The translations under genes were made by a program, and so were the position numbers. Positions 35,736 to 44,693 of a stretch of DNA of 64,000 bases are shown here, in pieces; position 1 is the stretch's first letter, and the number at the start of each line of letters is the position of its first letter. Below the pieces are notes generated by a model. It saw nothing but the letters and a program-made list of their open reading frames with translations, did not search any database and was not told the DNA's origin. Origin of the DNA: JAPOXR01 sp965221815 (lineage in GTDB: Bacteria; Pseudomonadota; Alphaproteobacteria; Rhodobacterales; Rhodobacteraceae). The stretch is taken from positions 1,612,001 to 1,676,000 of the forward strand of contig OZ244915.1 of the NCBI GenBank assembly GCA_965221815.1, in the 5' to 3' direction.

Positions 35736-36409
35736 GCATCAACTCCAACCCTGATCCCGTTCATTCGACCATGCCATTCTTGAGATGGCACGGGCATCCA
35801 GACTATCTCATATGCAGGATGCGTCAAGATCTTGTCCCTGCTCACTACATATGAGACGCGACCTCCTCATGAGTTTGCAGTGATTCGCAATGATTCGTGT
35901 GGCGCGACAGCCGTTCAGGGGGCTGTTCCCCGCGAGACCGGGTGGCACGGGCCACGTCTGTTGGCGTCAGGCCATCACGCATGGCCTGACGCCAGCGATG
36001 AACGATCTCCTGACGCATCCGGACAGCGGCATCGCCAGGTGATCAAAGACAGAACCCTCGGGCATGTCTGATCACATGACCCGGCACACCACAAACGTGC
36101 ATCGGGGGTCTCCTTTTCTGTCACATTGATCATGACAAACCGATGGAGGACACCGCCGGTTCCGGCAAGACATTTCTAACGCCCGGGACTGGGCCACCGC
36201 CGCTCAGAATCTCACATGTGTGTGATCAGGTGCAGATCGCGTCGTCGAAAGTCAAAATGCCGTAGTGCGAATGCGTGCTGTTATCCAAGAGTAGGCCAGA
36301 CGGGTATTTTGCCCTTTGGCGGTATGCCCTGGCAGCCCACCGAAATTTCCATAGAAAAATGGGTGACAGCGGGTTATCAAGAGACCATCAGAACGTATCG
36401 AGATTCTTT
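35736..36409. other. Intergenic stretch with a strong hairpin and a possible HTH remnant
   Basis: About 670 bp. On the minus strand near 36020-35880 a short frame reads MRQEIVHRWRQAMRDGLT, resembling the N-terminal HTH of a transposase or resolvase, but it is not part of a recognisable gene. A 13-bp perfect hairpin lies inside it. Nothing else was recognised. Confidence 0.35.
35963..35993. repeat. Perfect 13-bp inverted repeat
   Basis: GGCGTCAGGCCAT (35963-35975), loop CACGC, ATGGCCTGACGCC (35981-35993). No T-run follows, so it is not a classical terminator. It may be an IS-related or recombination site. Confidence 0.6.
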
Positions 36410-36793
36410 ATGTCCATTTCTTTTGAAGACTCCATCAATGTCCTCGGCGGGCCACTCGAACCCTGTTCGCTTGATCCCATGACGGGATTTTTTCGTAATG
36501 GATCCTGTGACACTTGCCGTGATGATCATGGCAGCCATACCGTCTGTGCGATCATGACCAAAGAATTTCTTGCTTGGTCAAAATATGTCGGCAATGACTT
36601 GTCGACACCCGTTGCCGCCTATGGATTTCCAGGGCTGGTTGACGGCGACAACTGGTGTCTCTGCGCCTCACGCTTTCTTCAGGCAGCGCGTGATGGCGAA
36701 GCCCCACGTGTCCGACTCGCAAGCACGCATCGCAAAGCACTGGCAATTGTTCCTCTCGATATACTGAAGGAACATGCAATCGACCTCAACTGA
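36410..36793 (+). CDS. DUF2237 family protein
   Basis: A 127-residue protein of the widespread DUF2237 family, function unknown: NVLGGPLEPCSLDPMTGFFR, GSCDTCRDDHGSHTVCAIMT, FPGLVDGDNWCLCASR and KALAIVPLDILKEHA. Five conserved Cys are present, which could bind a metal. ATG 36410 gives the family's normal length; the longer frame from 36275 adds unrelated residues. It is isolated between IS-rich stretches. Confidence 0.8.
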   Translation: MSISFEDSINVLGGPLEPCSLDPMTGFFRNGSCDTCRDDHGSHTVCAIMTKEFLAWSKYVGNDLSTPVAAYGFPGLVDGDNWCLCASRFLQAARDGEAPRVRLASTHRKALAIVPLDILKEHAIDLN

Positions 36794-37278
36794 CAGTTGA
36801 CACTGTTGATAATTCTGCGCGAATTTTTGCTTCTCGCAACCGTCATCAGATCATCGATCTGACCCCGAGACGGCAAACTTTCAGTTGGATTACGGTTTCA
36901 GGTATGCACATATCCCCAGCCTGTCATCAGTCAGGATCATCGGCAAGCCATTGCTCCGCGCTTTGTGGGACTCACCCTGCGCATATGCATCTGGCGCGTC
37001 AATCAGCCTGATATGGATTGACCGCTGGAATTTCTCTATTATGGCATCCTGTGATTCCTCACAAGATCATGACCGTGTCGGGATGCCGGCCGTGATAGCG
37101 ACGGTGGATCACACTGATATTCGCGGGTTGGGTCCCGCCAGACTTCACTTTCGTCACGGAGCTGCCTCTCTCTGAGATCGCGGGTCGCAGGCCGAAGACT
37201 GTGCCGCAGAGCTTGATCGAGGGTTCTCCTTCCGTTCTGCCTGCATCCTGACATGGTCAGGGTTGGCTTCCGTGTCTT
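36794..37278. other. Intergenic stretch, no gene recognised
   Basis: About 485 bp between the DUF2237 gene and the IS110 copy. A 96-codon plus-strand frame lacks any recognisable domain. The part closest to 37279 probably belongs to the IS110 element's 3' end. Confidence 0.35.
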
Positions 37279-38419
37279 TCAGGTCAGGGCCCGACTGCCA
37301 TGCGGGCGGGCGTTGACCTCAGAGACGATGGCCCCGATGAAGCCCACAAGCTCCCGGGCCACGGCTGTCGTGACCTTGCACTGAGGCTTGCGCACAGCGC
37401 TGAGACGACTGGTGCGCGCACAGAGGCGTTTCTGGGCCTGCCAGGCGATGGCCTGCACCCGGTCTGGTGCCCTGGGCGGCCTTGGCCTGCAGGTGGCGCG
37501 TCTTGCGGGCCGGGACGCGCGTGTTCCAGGCCGCTTCCACCAGGATCCGCCGGACAGGGCCGTTGCCGGACTTGGTGATCCCGCCGGTGGGGCGCTTGGG
37601 TCCCGAGGAATGCTCGCTGGGAACCAGCCCCAGGACGCTCATCAGCTGCCGCGGTGTGTCGAAACGGGTGATGTCGCAGCGCTCGGCCAGGATCGTCACG
37701 GCACTCAGGATATGAATGCCCCGGAGGCTGATCAGGGCGGTCACCACAGGGGCCAGAGACCCGTCCTGGGCGGCGGTGCGGATCTGATCCTCAAGATCGC
37801 TCACCCGCCGTGTGGCCTCCCGGGCGGTCTCGACAGATTCTTGGAAGACGATCTGCTGCACGGGATTGTCAAACGCCTGATCGGCCAACCAGCGCGTGTG
37901 GGCCTGTGTCCAGCGACTGCGGCCCAGGTCGATGCGGTCGTGTCGGAGAAGGACGGCGCCGAGGCGCTGACGGGCCTTCGTCTGGATGGCCTTCATGTCC
38001 TCCCGGGCCCGGGTCAGATCGCGCATGGCCTCCTGTTCCGGGCCGGGAACCCAGACGGGGGTGAGACTCCCGGATCGGTGTTCGCGCGCCAGCATGGTCG
38101 CATCCCGCCGATCCGTCTTGATGCGATCCGTGGCGCCCCGCGGCACAAGCCCCGGCGCGACGACCACGCAGTGATGGCCGGTCTCCATGATCTCCCGGTA
38201 GATGCCATACCCACAAGGGCCGACCTCATCGCAGAAGCTGAGCACGAGCCCATCCGGGCTCAGGCGCGAAATCAGGCGCAGGAGCGATGACCGACGGTTC
38301 GGAATCGTTCCCGGCCACGCGGGTTGTGCCCGGCCGGGCCGGGCGATGGCCACCGCAATCGAATCCTTGTGGACGTCAAGGCCCACATCAGCACTGTATT
38401 CATATTCTGACATTGACAT
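37279..38419 (-). pseudogene. IS110-family transposase with C-terminal frameshift
   Basis: The frame from ATG 38419 (MSMSEYEYSADVGLDVHKDS) has the DEDD RuvC-like N-terminus (GLDVHKDSIAVAIA, ATDRIKTDRRDATMLAREH) and the C-terminal transposase_20 part (LISLRGIHILSAVTILAE, RQLMSVLGLVPSEHSSG). Near 37475, after AKAAQGT, it goes out of register. The proper continuation DRVQAIAWQAQKRLCAR and TTAVARELVGFIGAIV is in another frame down to TGA 37279. A single-base indel or sequencing error explains this. The in-frame version ends at 37319 with unrelated residues. Confidence 0.8.
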
Positions 38420-38573
38420 GTCCTCCATGGCGGGCCTTCTTGGGGGCCCCTGCGTTGGGTCCCGTATACAGAGACAGGACCGGGACAGGTCAATCCATGA
38501 TGTCTGAGAATATCCGCCTTCCATTCGTGCAGAATCGTCACCTTCAATTCCGTAAAGACCACACACACCCTGT

Positions 38574-38860
38574 TCAGATGCGAAGGTCATCATTCGGCGA
38601 TGACTTTCTTCTGACATTGAACCGACAGGCATCCGTGATTACGGGCAGAAGATTCATCAACTCATTCCGATCGGCTTTGGACAGGTTGGCTTTGGTGCCC
38701 TTTTTGTAGATCGCGAGAAGGAGTGCCGACATCTCATCACCACCCAAATAGTGCATTGTGCGATAATCGTCTCTTTTCCCGTTACCAAACGCGGATGGCA
38801 CAGTTCTCGTGCACCACCAGTCTTGGGCAACACGTCACTGGCAAGCGGATCCAGAGTCAA
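38574..38860 (-). pseudogene. RelE-like toxin relic, frameshifted
   Basis: Two minus-strand frames together resemble a RelE/HigB-type toxin. The upstream frame reads DPLASDVLPKTGGARELC, the downstream one DDYRTMHYLGGDEMSALLL, then AIYKKGTKANLSKADRNELM. Register changes around 38780, and the N-terminal third is missing or scrambled. This is consistent with a decayed type II toxin next to a small antitoxin-like gene. Confidence 0.5.
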
Positions 38861-38880
38861 TATTCACGATGGCACCCACC

Positions 38881-39141
38881 TCATGCTTTAGGCCCGCACG
38901 GCCCTTCGGTTTCTTGTGTTGATTCCTGACCACGCGTCTCTCTTGCATCTTGATGCCGAGGAACAGTCAAGTCAATTGACGGACGACGCGCGGGATAGCA
39001 CGTATACTTGCGGTCGGAGGTCTTCTGTCGCGCCCGAAGATCCCGAAACATCTTTCCGACGTCGTATCCGAAGCCAGCTGCATATTCGTCTCGAATGGCA
39101 TGAACTTCGGCCATGATCGGGTCAACCTGTATCGTCTTCAT
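38881..39141 (-). CDS. Small antitoxin-associated protein, probably altered C-terminus
   Basis: An 86-residue frame starting MKTIQVDPIMAEVHAIRDEY and continuing AAGFGYDVGKMFRDLRARQ. Small proteins with the pattern DPI-x-EVHAIRDxxAxxFxxD are common beside toxin genes in proteobacteria. The second half (SIDLTVPRHQDARETRG) looks unlike the family, whose members usually end soon after a YPAR motif, here present at CYPARRP. The frame has probably lost its native stop. It sits upstream of the RelE-like relic. Confidence 0.45.
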   Translation of the reverse strand: MKTIQVDPIMAEVHAIRDEYAAGFGYDVGKMFRDLRARQKTSDRKYTCYPARRPSIDLTVPRHQDARETRGQESTQETEGPCGPKA

Positions 39142-39257
39142 GATCGGACTCCGCGAGTTCGTTGGGTGTACAAATGACCGGCGGTTCATAACCAGCTTGG
39201 CGGCAGACCCGTTCGATCCGGGAGCGCATCACAGCATTCGCAATATGTCTGAAGTTC

Positions 39258-39357
39258 GTAACTATTCAGGGGTGTACGACAATTTTGTGATCAAGCGTCA
39301 TTTCCAGCGTGTTCCTTGTGTTTGCAGCGCATTATCTTGTCAACGGGCCTTAGAAAA
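39258..39357 (+). repeat. Short remnant carrying the same two ends as the IS66/IS5 segment at 41421-42384
   Basis: It begins with GTAACTATTCAGG (39258-39270, identical to 41421-41433) and ends with a 21-bp stretch matching 42364-42384 at 19 positions (TTGTCAAC then GGCCTTAGAAA). Spacing is 100 bp here but 964 bp there. The two segments lie in the same orientation on either side of darT-darG. The stop codon of darT lies inside the second motif. Confidence 0.55.
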
Positions 39358-40354
39358 TATCGAAAAACGGAGGTTTGAATTTGCCGATATAGGCTAAGTC
39401 GCCATTCAGCTTCAGCACAACATCATATGTTGGATGAGTCCCGCTATATGAAAACGTCAGTTTAAGCGAGGTATCTGGCACCATAAAACTCTCTTTTGAA
39501 TGGTGATAATTCTGTGTCTCTCCTGTCCATGTGATTTCAAGGTGGAAAGGTTTCCGCCAATCAGGATCAGGAGGGCTATGAAAAGTGAACCGGGACTCAC
39601 GATCCGACAGGTAAACGTCAGTAACGAAAGTGCCTCGTCTGTAGAATAGCCCTCGTCGTCCGTCATCTTCGACGACCTTTCGTTCCCATCTGTCCCTTAC
39701 TTCAGGCTTGAGCAGGTTGAGAAGTGTCTCGCGCTCTGGTCCAGACCGACAAACAATGTATTTCAAGTAGTCCAAGGGCAACCGATCCTGCACCAGAACC
39801 TCAGAGTGCCGTGCGTTCAGGACTTTCGACCGCCGGTTGGACATTCCCAGACGGCCGACAGAACTGTCATGATAAATGTCCCTGAAGTTCATTTCTTCAA
39901 GATATGCAGCCGAGGTGCCTGTCTTCGATTCTGGAGTCAGTCGACCACGGGAAAAGCCGACGCCCTGCTCCATCAGCAAGCGGGAACTGAACAGTAGATA
40001 GATGGGTACCGGCATATGCGCGCCGTACTTGATTTTGTTGGTAGGACGTATTCCTTCGTTGCTATACTGAGTGGGTGTACGAGGACGAAAATACAGACGC
40101 ACCCACCGCCGATCCTTCGATGCCAATTGGTTTATATGACTTGGGCTGCTGCTATCTTTCTTGATAAGGTTACCATTTTCCGCTGCCGCCCGGGAGAGTA
40201 ATTCTCCACAATTCAGTATGTCTGCTGCATTCTCCACATGATCGGAGCGAAACAGGAAGTTGGGCCACCATCTACAGCGCGCTTCGAGCCAGTCGACTGA
40301 TTTAAGCCCCTGAATATAAGCCTTTATTGCATCGGCGTCATGCTTGAGTGGCAA
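39350..40354 (-). CDS. darT: DarT-like DNA ADP-ribosyltransferase toxin (DUF4433), long form
   Basis: A 334-residue member of the DUF4433/DarT family, which attaches ADP-ribose from NAD to bases of single-stranded DNA and blocks replication or phage growth. Visible family features are HVENAADILNCGELLSR near residue 40, the NAD-site strand WVRLYFRPRTPTQY, VPIYLLFSSRLL, and the catalytic Glu in NARHSEVLVQDRLPLDYLKY. About 120 further residues follow the catalytic domain (beta-rich, YLSDRESRFTFH, HLEITWTGETQNY), longer than classical DarT of about 210. It overlaps the upstream darG by 17 bp in one operon. Confidence 0.8.
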   Translation of the reverse strand: MPLKHDADAIKAYIQGLKSVDWLEARCRWWPNFLFRSDHVENAADILNCGELLSRAAAENGNLIKKDSSSPSHINQLASKDRRWVRLYFRPRTPTQYSNEGIRPTNKIKYGAHMPVPIYLLFSSRLLMEQGVGFSRGRLTPESKTGTSAAYLEEMNFRDIYHDSSVGRLGMSNRRSKVLNARHSEVLVQDRLPLDYLKYIVCRSGPERETLLNLLKPEVRDRWERKVVEDDGRRGLFYRRGTFVTDVYLSDRESRFTFHSPPDPDWRKPFHLEITWTGETQNYHHSKESFMVPDTSLKLTFSYSGTHPTYDVVLKLNGDLAYIGKFKPPFFDIF

Positions 40355-41270
40355 GTACAGTACTCTCAGCCCGGCTCGCCGCCAATTGGTTTCGGTGTAT
40401 GGGCGGCGGAACCATTTGAAGTGCTGCCCGTGGGCGCGTGCTTAACTGCCTTGCTTTGTCTGATATCGCTATTGCCCGGACATAATCGAGCTGTTCGAAT
40501 ATAGGCATCAGGTAAGACAGATGACGATGGGCCGGAGCAATGCGACTATGGGTAAGCCCATGATCCCGAAGCTGTTGCCAGAAATCAACTAACTCCTCCT
40601 CAACGATCCGGGTGGTTGTTCTACCGGATGCCACAATTACGATTGCCGGAGGTTCCATCTCAATACGGACTGTGTATTCAGTCTGACGTTTCCAAGTCGT
40701 GAACTCCTGCTGTTGCTCCAGAACATTTATGATGTCTCCCCAGACTTCATTAAATGGGAGTGCCGATGGTTCTGACCTGAGCCATGCCTTGATTCGGTCG
40801 GCATCAAGGCGCTCCGGAGGACCAACATGACTCTGACCAATGTGAAGCCATATTGATACGGACAGTTTACCAAGATATCGCTCCATCAGCGGCCTGACTT
40901 GTTTCTCAAAATTGAGCTCTCCATTCCCGCACCCGAGCATCGGAAATGCATATGATGCGGCGCCAATCCGGGCACAGGATGCCTTGAATTTCCGGAGACC
41001 TGCCTCAATATATTCCGGTCGAGACGGATGCCGCCAGTGTTCCTTGGTTGGAAAGTTGAGGATCCATTTGTGCGGTGTCTTATAGAGGAGCAGCTTGCCG
41101 ATTGTCAGGCGCTGGTGTTCGCAATGATCTCGGTATTGACTGAACATCTCAGGGTAGATTTGTTTGAACCGGAGCGCAATTCCCTTTCCCATCACGCCGC
41201 GGGTGTTAACAGTGTTGACCAACACCTTAGCTGGCGACTCGAAGAGATCACCGTTTGTATAAACAATCAT
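40338..41270 (-). CDS. darG: DarG-like macrodomain antitoxin
   Basis: A 310-residue protein with an N-terminal macrodomain (residues 1 to about 150): GDLFESPAKVLVNTVNTRGVM, GKGIALRFKQIYP, WILNFPTKEHWR and AFPMLGCGNGELNF. In DarTG systems this domain removes ADP-ribose from DNA, and the C-terminal part binds the toxin; here residues 160-310 form an unrecognised region that may do so. Encoded first, with darT overlapping its end, so antitoxin is made before toxin. ATG 41270 is the only sensible start. Confidence 0.85.
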   Translation of the reverse strand: MIVYTNGDLFESPAKVLVNTVNTRGVMGKGIALRFKQIYPEMFSQYRDHCEHQRLTIGKLLLYKTPHKWILNFPTKEHWRHPSRPEYIEAGLRKFKASCARIGAASYAFPMLGCGNGELNFEKQVRPLMERYLGKLSVSIWLHIGQSHVGPPERLDADRIKAWLRSEPSALPFNEVWGDIINVLEQQQEFTTWKRQTEYTVRIEMEPPAIVIVASGRTTTRIVEEELVDFWQQLRDHGLTHSRIAPAHRHLSYLMPIFEQLDYVRAIAISDKARQLSTRPRAALQMVPPPIHRNQLAASRAESTVLATQA

Positions 41271-41420
41271 GTGTTACCTATGATTTCTGCGAGAGTTCGT
41301 GACTTTCTCCCGCTACGGGTGGGATGGACGTCATTGTCGACACAGTGACGCTCTACAACACAACTCAATATCTTGAAAGACTGGCGCAGACGTGCATGAA
41401 TCGTAAATCTAAGGTTTGGG

Positions 41421-42140
41421 GTAACTATTCAGGTTCTTGTTGGGTTTTTCTGGTCCGCACGGTGGTTCAGGACATCTCGAGCCGCTGGATGAGTTCGTCC
41501 GGCGGGGTCCGCAGTGTTTCCAGCAGGTTCCAGCCCGGCTTGCGGGCCGTGTCCAGCACGGTCCGCAGCACCGCATGGTTCTGCGCTCCAGTCGTGCTGC
41601 GGAAGCTGCCGGAGATTTTCTGCTGCACCTTGAGGGGGCGCAGCGCCCGCTCCGCTTCGTTGTTGGTGGCGGGAACCGTGGGGTCGCGGGTGAACCGCAG
41701 CACGCCCTCCCGGTTGTCCCGCAGTCGCCGGGCCAGGTTGTGGCCCCGTCGTCGTTTCCGCCGGCCCCGGTGCCCTTTCGTGGGCGGCGGTGGCCGGGAT
41801 TCGTGCATGGAGATCCCCGCGGCCACGATGCTGTCAGTGCGCCGCCCGATCCGGTCGGCCAACCGCGCTGGCAAGGGCTTTCCCTCCGACAGGTTCACGG
41901 CGTGGATGGCCCGGCGCAGCAGGCGGGCCATCGTCGCGGCCCAGGCCTCATCGTCGAAGTCGACCCGGTCCTGGAGTTCCCGCAGGAGATGCGCGGCGCA
42001 GAGGGCGGGCACGGTCCCCGGAATGGTGACATAGGGTCGCCAGTGGTCGTGCGCGGCCACACCGGTCGCGTCCCGCATCACGTTGCCGCGGCCCGCGGTC
42101 GCACGGGAGACCATGTTCATCAGCGTTCCCTGTGATCGCT
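41421..42140 (-). mobile_element. IS66-family remnant
   Basis: Contains only the C-terminal third of an IS66 transposase, with the presumed element end GTAACTATTCAGG at 41421. The other side is cut off near 42140, where IS5-type sequence in the opposite orientation begins. The accessory genes of IS66 elements are missing. Confidence 0.65.
41467..42140 (-). pseudogene. IS66 transposase, C-terminal fragment
   Basis: About 225 codons: RPYVTIPGTVPALCAAHLLR, ELQDRVDFDDEAWAATM, LARRLRDNREGVLRFTRD, VPATNNEAERALRPLKVQQK, ISGSFRSTTGAQNHAVLRTV. This is the IS66 C-terminal domain, including the last catalytic Glu in NNEAERALRP. The first about 35 codons of the longer frame (to 42240) come from antisense IS5 sequence and are not part of the gene. 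The N-terminal two thirds are gone. Confidence 0.8.
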
Positions 42141-42147
42141 GGACACA

Positions 42148-42400
42148 GTGGCGGAATGTGGAGCCACGGCGGTGATCCCGCCGCGGTCGAACCGAAGCCC
42201 GCCACGCGACTTTGACCGCGACGCCTACAAGGAGCGACACCGAATTGAAAATTTCTTTGCGACAATCAAAGAGTTCCGGGGTCTCGCCACGCGATACGAC
42301 AAGACTCTTGCAAACTTCGCAGCCGGGATTTATCTGATGGTGGGCGTGGTGGCGGCACGATCATTGTCAACAGGCCTTAGAAACAACACCGATGACCTCA
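42148..42400 (+). pseudogene. IS5-family transposase, C-terminal fragment
   Basis: About 75 codons: TAVIPPRSNRSPPRDFDRDA, YKERHRIENFFATIKEFRGL, ATRYDKTLANFAAGIYLMVG. This is the end of an IS5 (IS427-type) transposase with the final catalytic Glu in RIENFF. It is truncated at its 5' side by the IS66 remnant and ends next to the poly-C glycosyltransferase gene. Its 3' end matches a short remnant near 39340. Confidence 0.8.
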
Positions 42401-42444
42401 CGAAATACCGACCTCAAAACAACAAAATCAGCCCTTGCTAAAAG

Positions 42445-43374
42445 GTGGGGAGCCCCCCCCCCATCAACGTTTCGCAAGTGGTGGTGTCTTTATCGACAAT
42501 TCCTCCCCGATTTCCATTTATTGGTGAAACCCTGCAAAGCCTTCTCAATCAAAGTGTAAAACCTGACAAAATTGAATTGTGGATCCCAAAATCCTACCGC
42601 AGATTTCCCGATCATGTATTCTGTCTTCCCGATGTTCCTGATGGGGTCACAATTGAGACGACCGATGACGATTTAGGGCCCACAACGAAAGTCCTGCCAA
42701 GTGTCCAGAAATACCGCGGCACTGACACGCAAATTGTATATGTCGATGATGATCAAAACTATTGGAAAGATTTCCTAAAATCACGCCTTGAAGCCGCTGT
42801 AACCAGGCCGGATGAATGTATTGCCGCAATCGGTCATGATGTCGGATTTTATCTTCTTGACGATGCCGGCGAGGGAAGAATCCATAAGCGCGTTGATAAT
42901 TCATTTATATCAAAGGTGTCTGGTACAAGATCGCATTTGCCGCGTGTTAATTATAGACGAGGTGGGTTACGAAATCTGCCCAGCAACCTCCCCTACTGGA
43001 TTGCACGAGAAATTGCTTTCCGCAATCAAAAGGGATCGGCATGGATGATTTGGAAACCTGATTGCGGTTATGCGGATATTGCAGATGGTTTCGCTGGTGT
43101 ATTGATCAAACCTGACTTCTTCGATGATTCAGACTTCGACATTCCCCCGGTCCTATGGGCCGTTGATGATATTTGGTTATCTGGTTGCCTGGCCCGTAAA
43201 GGAATCCCGATCTGGGTAGAGAGGTTGGTGGCAATACACGGGTCAGAAAAGAATACAACTGGGAGCGGGAGTCTTGCCGCTCTGGCTCACTCGGTTATTG
43301 ACGGGTTCGACAGACGGCAAGCAAATCAGAAGTGCATTCAATATTTCCAGGAAACTCATGGGGTCTGGTTATAG
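42445..43374 (+). CDS. Glycosyltransferase-like protein with poly-C tract at its 5' end
   Basis: A 309-residue protein resembling GT-A-fold glycosyltransferases: QVVVSLSTIPPRFPFIGETL, QSLLNQSVKPDKIELWIPK, the metal-binding IVYVDDDQNYW, and a late WAVDDIWLSGCLARKGIP. It probably modifies a cell-surface glycan. A run of 10 C (42453-42462) covers codons 3-6. GTG 42445 is in frame but has no Shine-Dalgarno sequence. The alternative frame, open from 42396 with a TTG at 42435, would need 9 or 12 C. IS5 sequence ends about 50 bp upstream, so the native start may have been lost or may depend on tract length. Confidence 0.7.
   Translation: MGSPPPINVSQVVVSLSTIPPRFPFIGETLQSLLNQSVKPDKIELWIPKSYRRFPDHVFCLPDVPDGVTIETTDDDLGPTTKVLPSVQKYRGTDTQIVYVDDDQNYWKDFLKSRLEAAVTRPDECIAAIGHDVGFYLLDDAGEGRIHKRVDNSFISKVSGTRSHLPRVNYRRGGLRNLPSNLPYWIAREIAFRNQKGSAWMIWKPDCGYADIADGFAGVLIKPDFFDDSDFDIPPVLWAVDDIWLSGCLARKGIPIWVERLVAIHGSEKNTTGSGSLAALAHSVIDGFDRRQANQKCIQYFQETHGVWL
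42453..42462 (+). repeat. Poly-C tract, 10 C
   Basis: Immediately upstream of the first conserved strand of the glycosyltransferase-like protein. With 10 C the GTG 42445 frame is open, while the frame from TTG 42435 is not. Confidence 0.85.
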
Positions 43375-43460
43375 CAACTGTCAACAGTTGAATACAAATC
43401 CTGCAGGCAGTTCTGCATGCAACCATCAAAATATAAAGGCAAAAGTTGGCTGTGTTGTTC

Positions 43461-44693
43461 CTACAGAACAGTGTTACGCCGGATCAGCGGATGATCTGAA
43501 ATCGCGTCAATATCCTTGTCACCGCGCCCACACAAATTCATGCAAATGAGGTGATCATGTGGGAGGTCAGGAGCCATCTTCATCACATGCGCCAGTGCAT
43601 GGCTGGGTTCAAGTGCCGGAATGATTCCCTCGAGCCGACAGCATAGCTGAAACGCTTCCACAGCCTCATCGTCAGTCACCGCGACATATTCAGCACGTCC
43701 GGTTTCATGGAGCCATGCATGTTCCGGACCGATACCCGGATAGTCGAGCCCCGCCGAAATCGAATGGCCATCCAATATCTGACCATGTTCATCCTGCAAC
43801 AGGTAGGTGCGGTTGCCATGCAGGACACCCGGTCGTCCGCCATTCAGCGACGCACAGTGGCGCATCTCTTGATCAACGCCCTCTCCACCGGCTTCGACAC
43901 CAATGATCCGGACATCGCTGTCATCAAGAAACGGATGAAACAAACCCAACGCGTTGGAACCGCCGCCAATACAGGCCACCAGACTGTCCGGGAGTCGACC
44001 CTCACGATCGAGAAACTGCTGACGCGCCTCTTTGCCAATGACCGACTGAAACTCGCGCACCATATAGGGATACGGATGGGGACCGGCCACCGTGCCAATA
44101 CAGTAGAATGTATCGTGCACATGTGTCACCCAGTCGCGCAAGGCTTCATTCATCGCATCCTTTAATGTTCCGCGACCTGACGTGACTTCATTGATCGTGG
44201 CACCGAGCAACTGCATGCGCAGAACATTCGGCCCCTGCCGTTCAACATCATGACATCCCATGAACACCACACAGTGGAGACCAAAACGCGCACAAGCCGT
44301 GGCCGTGGCTACGCCATGTTGGCCAGCGCCGGTTTCGGCGATAATCCGTGACTTGCCCATACGACGGGCCAGTTGAATCTGTCCCAGAACATTGTTGATC
44401 TTGTGTGCACCTGTATGATTCAATTCATCGCGTTTGAAGTAAATTTTTGCGCCACCAAGATATTCAGAAAACCTCTCGGCAAAATACAGTGGCGAAGGCC
44501 TGCCAACATAATTGCGGCCCAGTTCATCAAGTGAGTCCCAAAAGCCCCGGTCATCGCGCGCCACCTGAAACTCCGCATCCAACTCCAGTAACAGCGGCAT
44601 CAGGGTTTCTGACACGAATCGACCGCCGAACGCGCCAAACATTCCTCTCTCGTCAGGACCCATCATCAAACTGTTGACATCTTTACTCCGCAT
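43461..44693 (-). CDS. trpB: Tryptophan synthase beta chain
   Basis: A 410-residue PLP enzyme joining indole and serine. The PLP Lys is in [13 protein letters not shown], with [12 protein letters not shown], the phosphate loop [15 protein letters not shown] and the C-terminal [12 protein letters not shown] 44693 is preferred: GGAGGA lies just upstream (44698-44703), and it overlaps the trpF stop by 11 bp, giving translational coupling. It is the last gene of the minus-strand cmk-rpsA-ihfB-lapA-trpF-trpB group. trpA is not next to it. Confidence 0.95.
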   Translation of the reverse strand: MRSKDVNSLMMGPDERGMFGAFGGRFVSETLMPLLLELDAEFQVARDDRGFWDSLDELGRNYVGRPSPLYFAERFSEYLGGAKIYFKRDELNHTGAHKINNVLGQIQLARRMGKSRIIAETGAGQHGVATATACARFGLHCVVFMGCHDVERQGPNVLRMQLLGATINEVTSGRGTLKDAMNEALRDWVTHVHDTFYCIGTVAGPHPYPYMVREFQSVIGKEARQQFLDREGRLPDSLVACIGGGSNALGLFHPFLDDSDVRIIGVEAGGEGVDQEMRHCASLNGGRPGVLHGNRTYLLQDEHGQILDGHSISAGLDYPGIGPEHAWLHETGRAEYVAVTDDEAVEAFQLCCRLEGIIPALEPSHALAHVMKMAPDLPHDHLICMNLCGRGDKDIDAISDHPLIRRNTVL

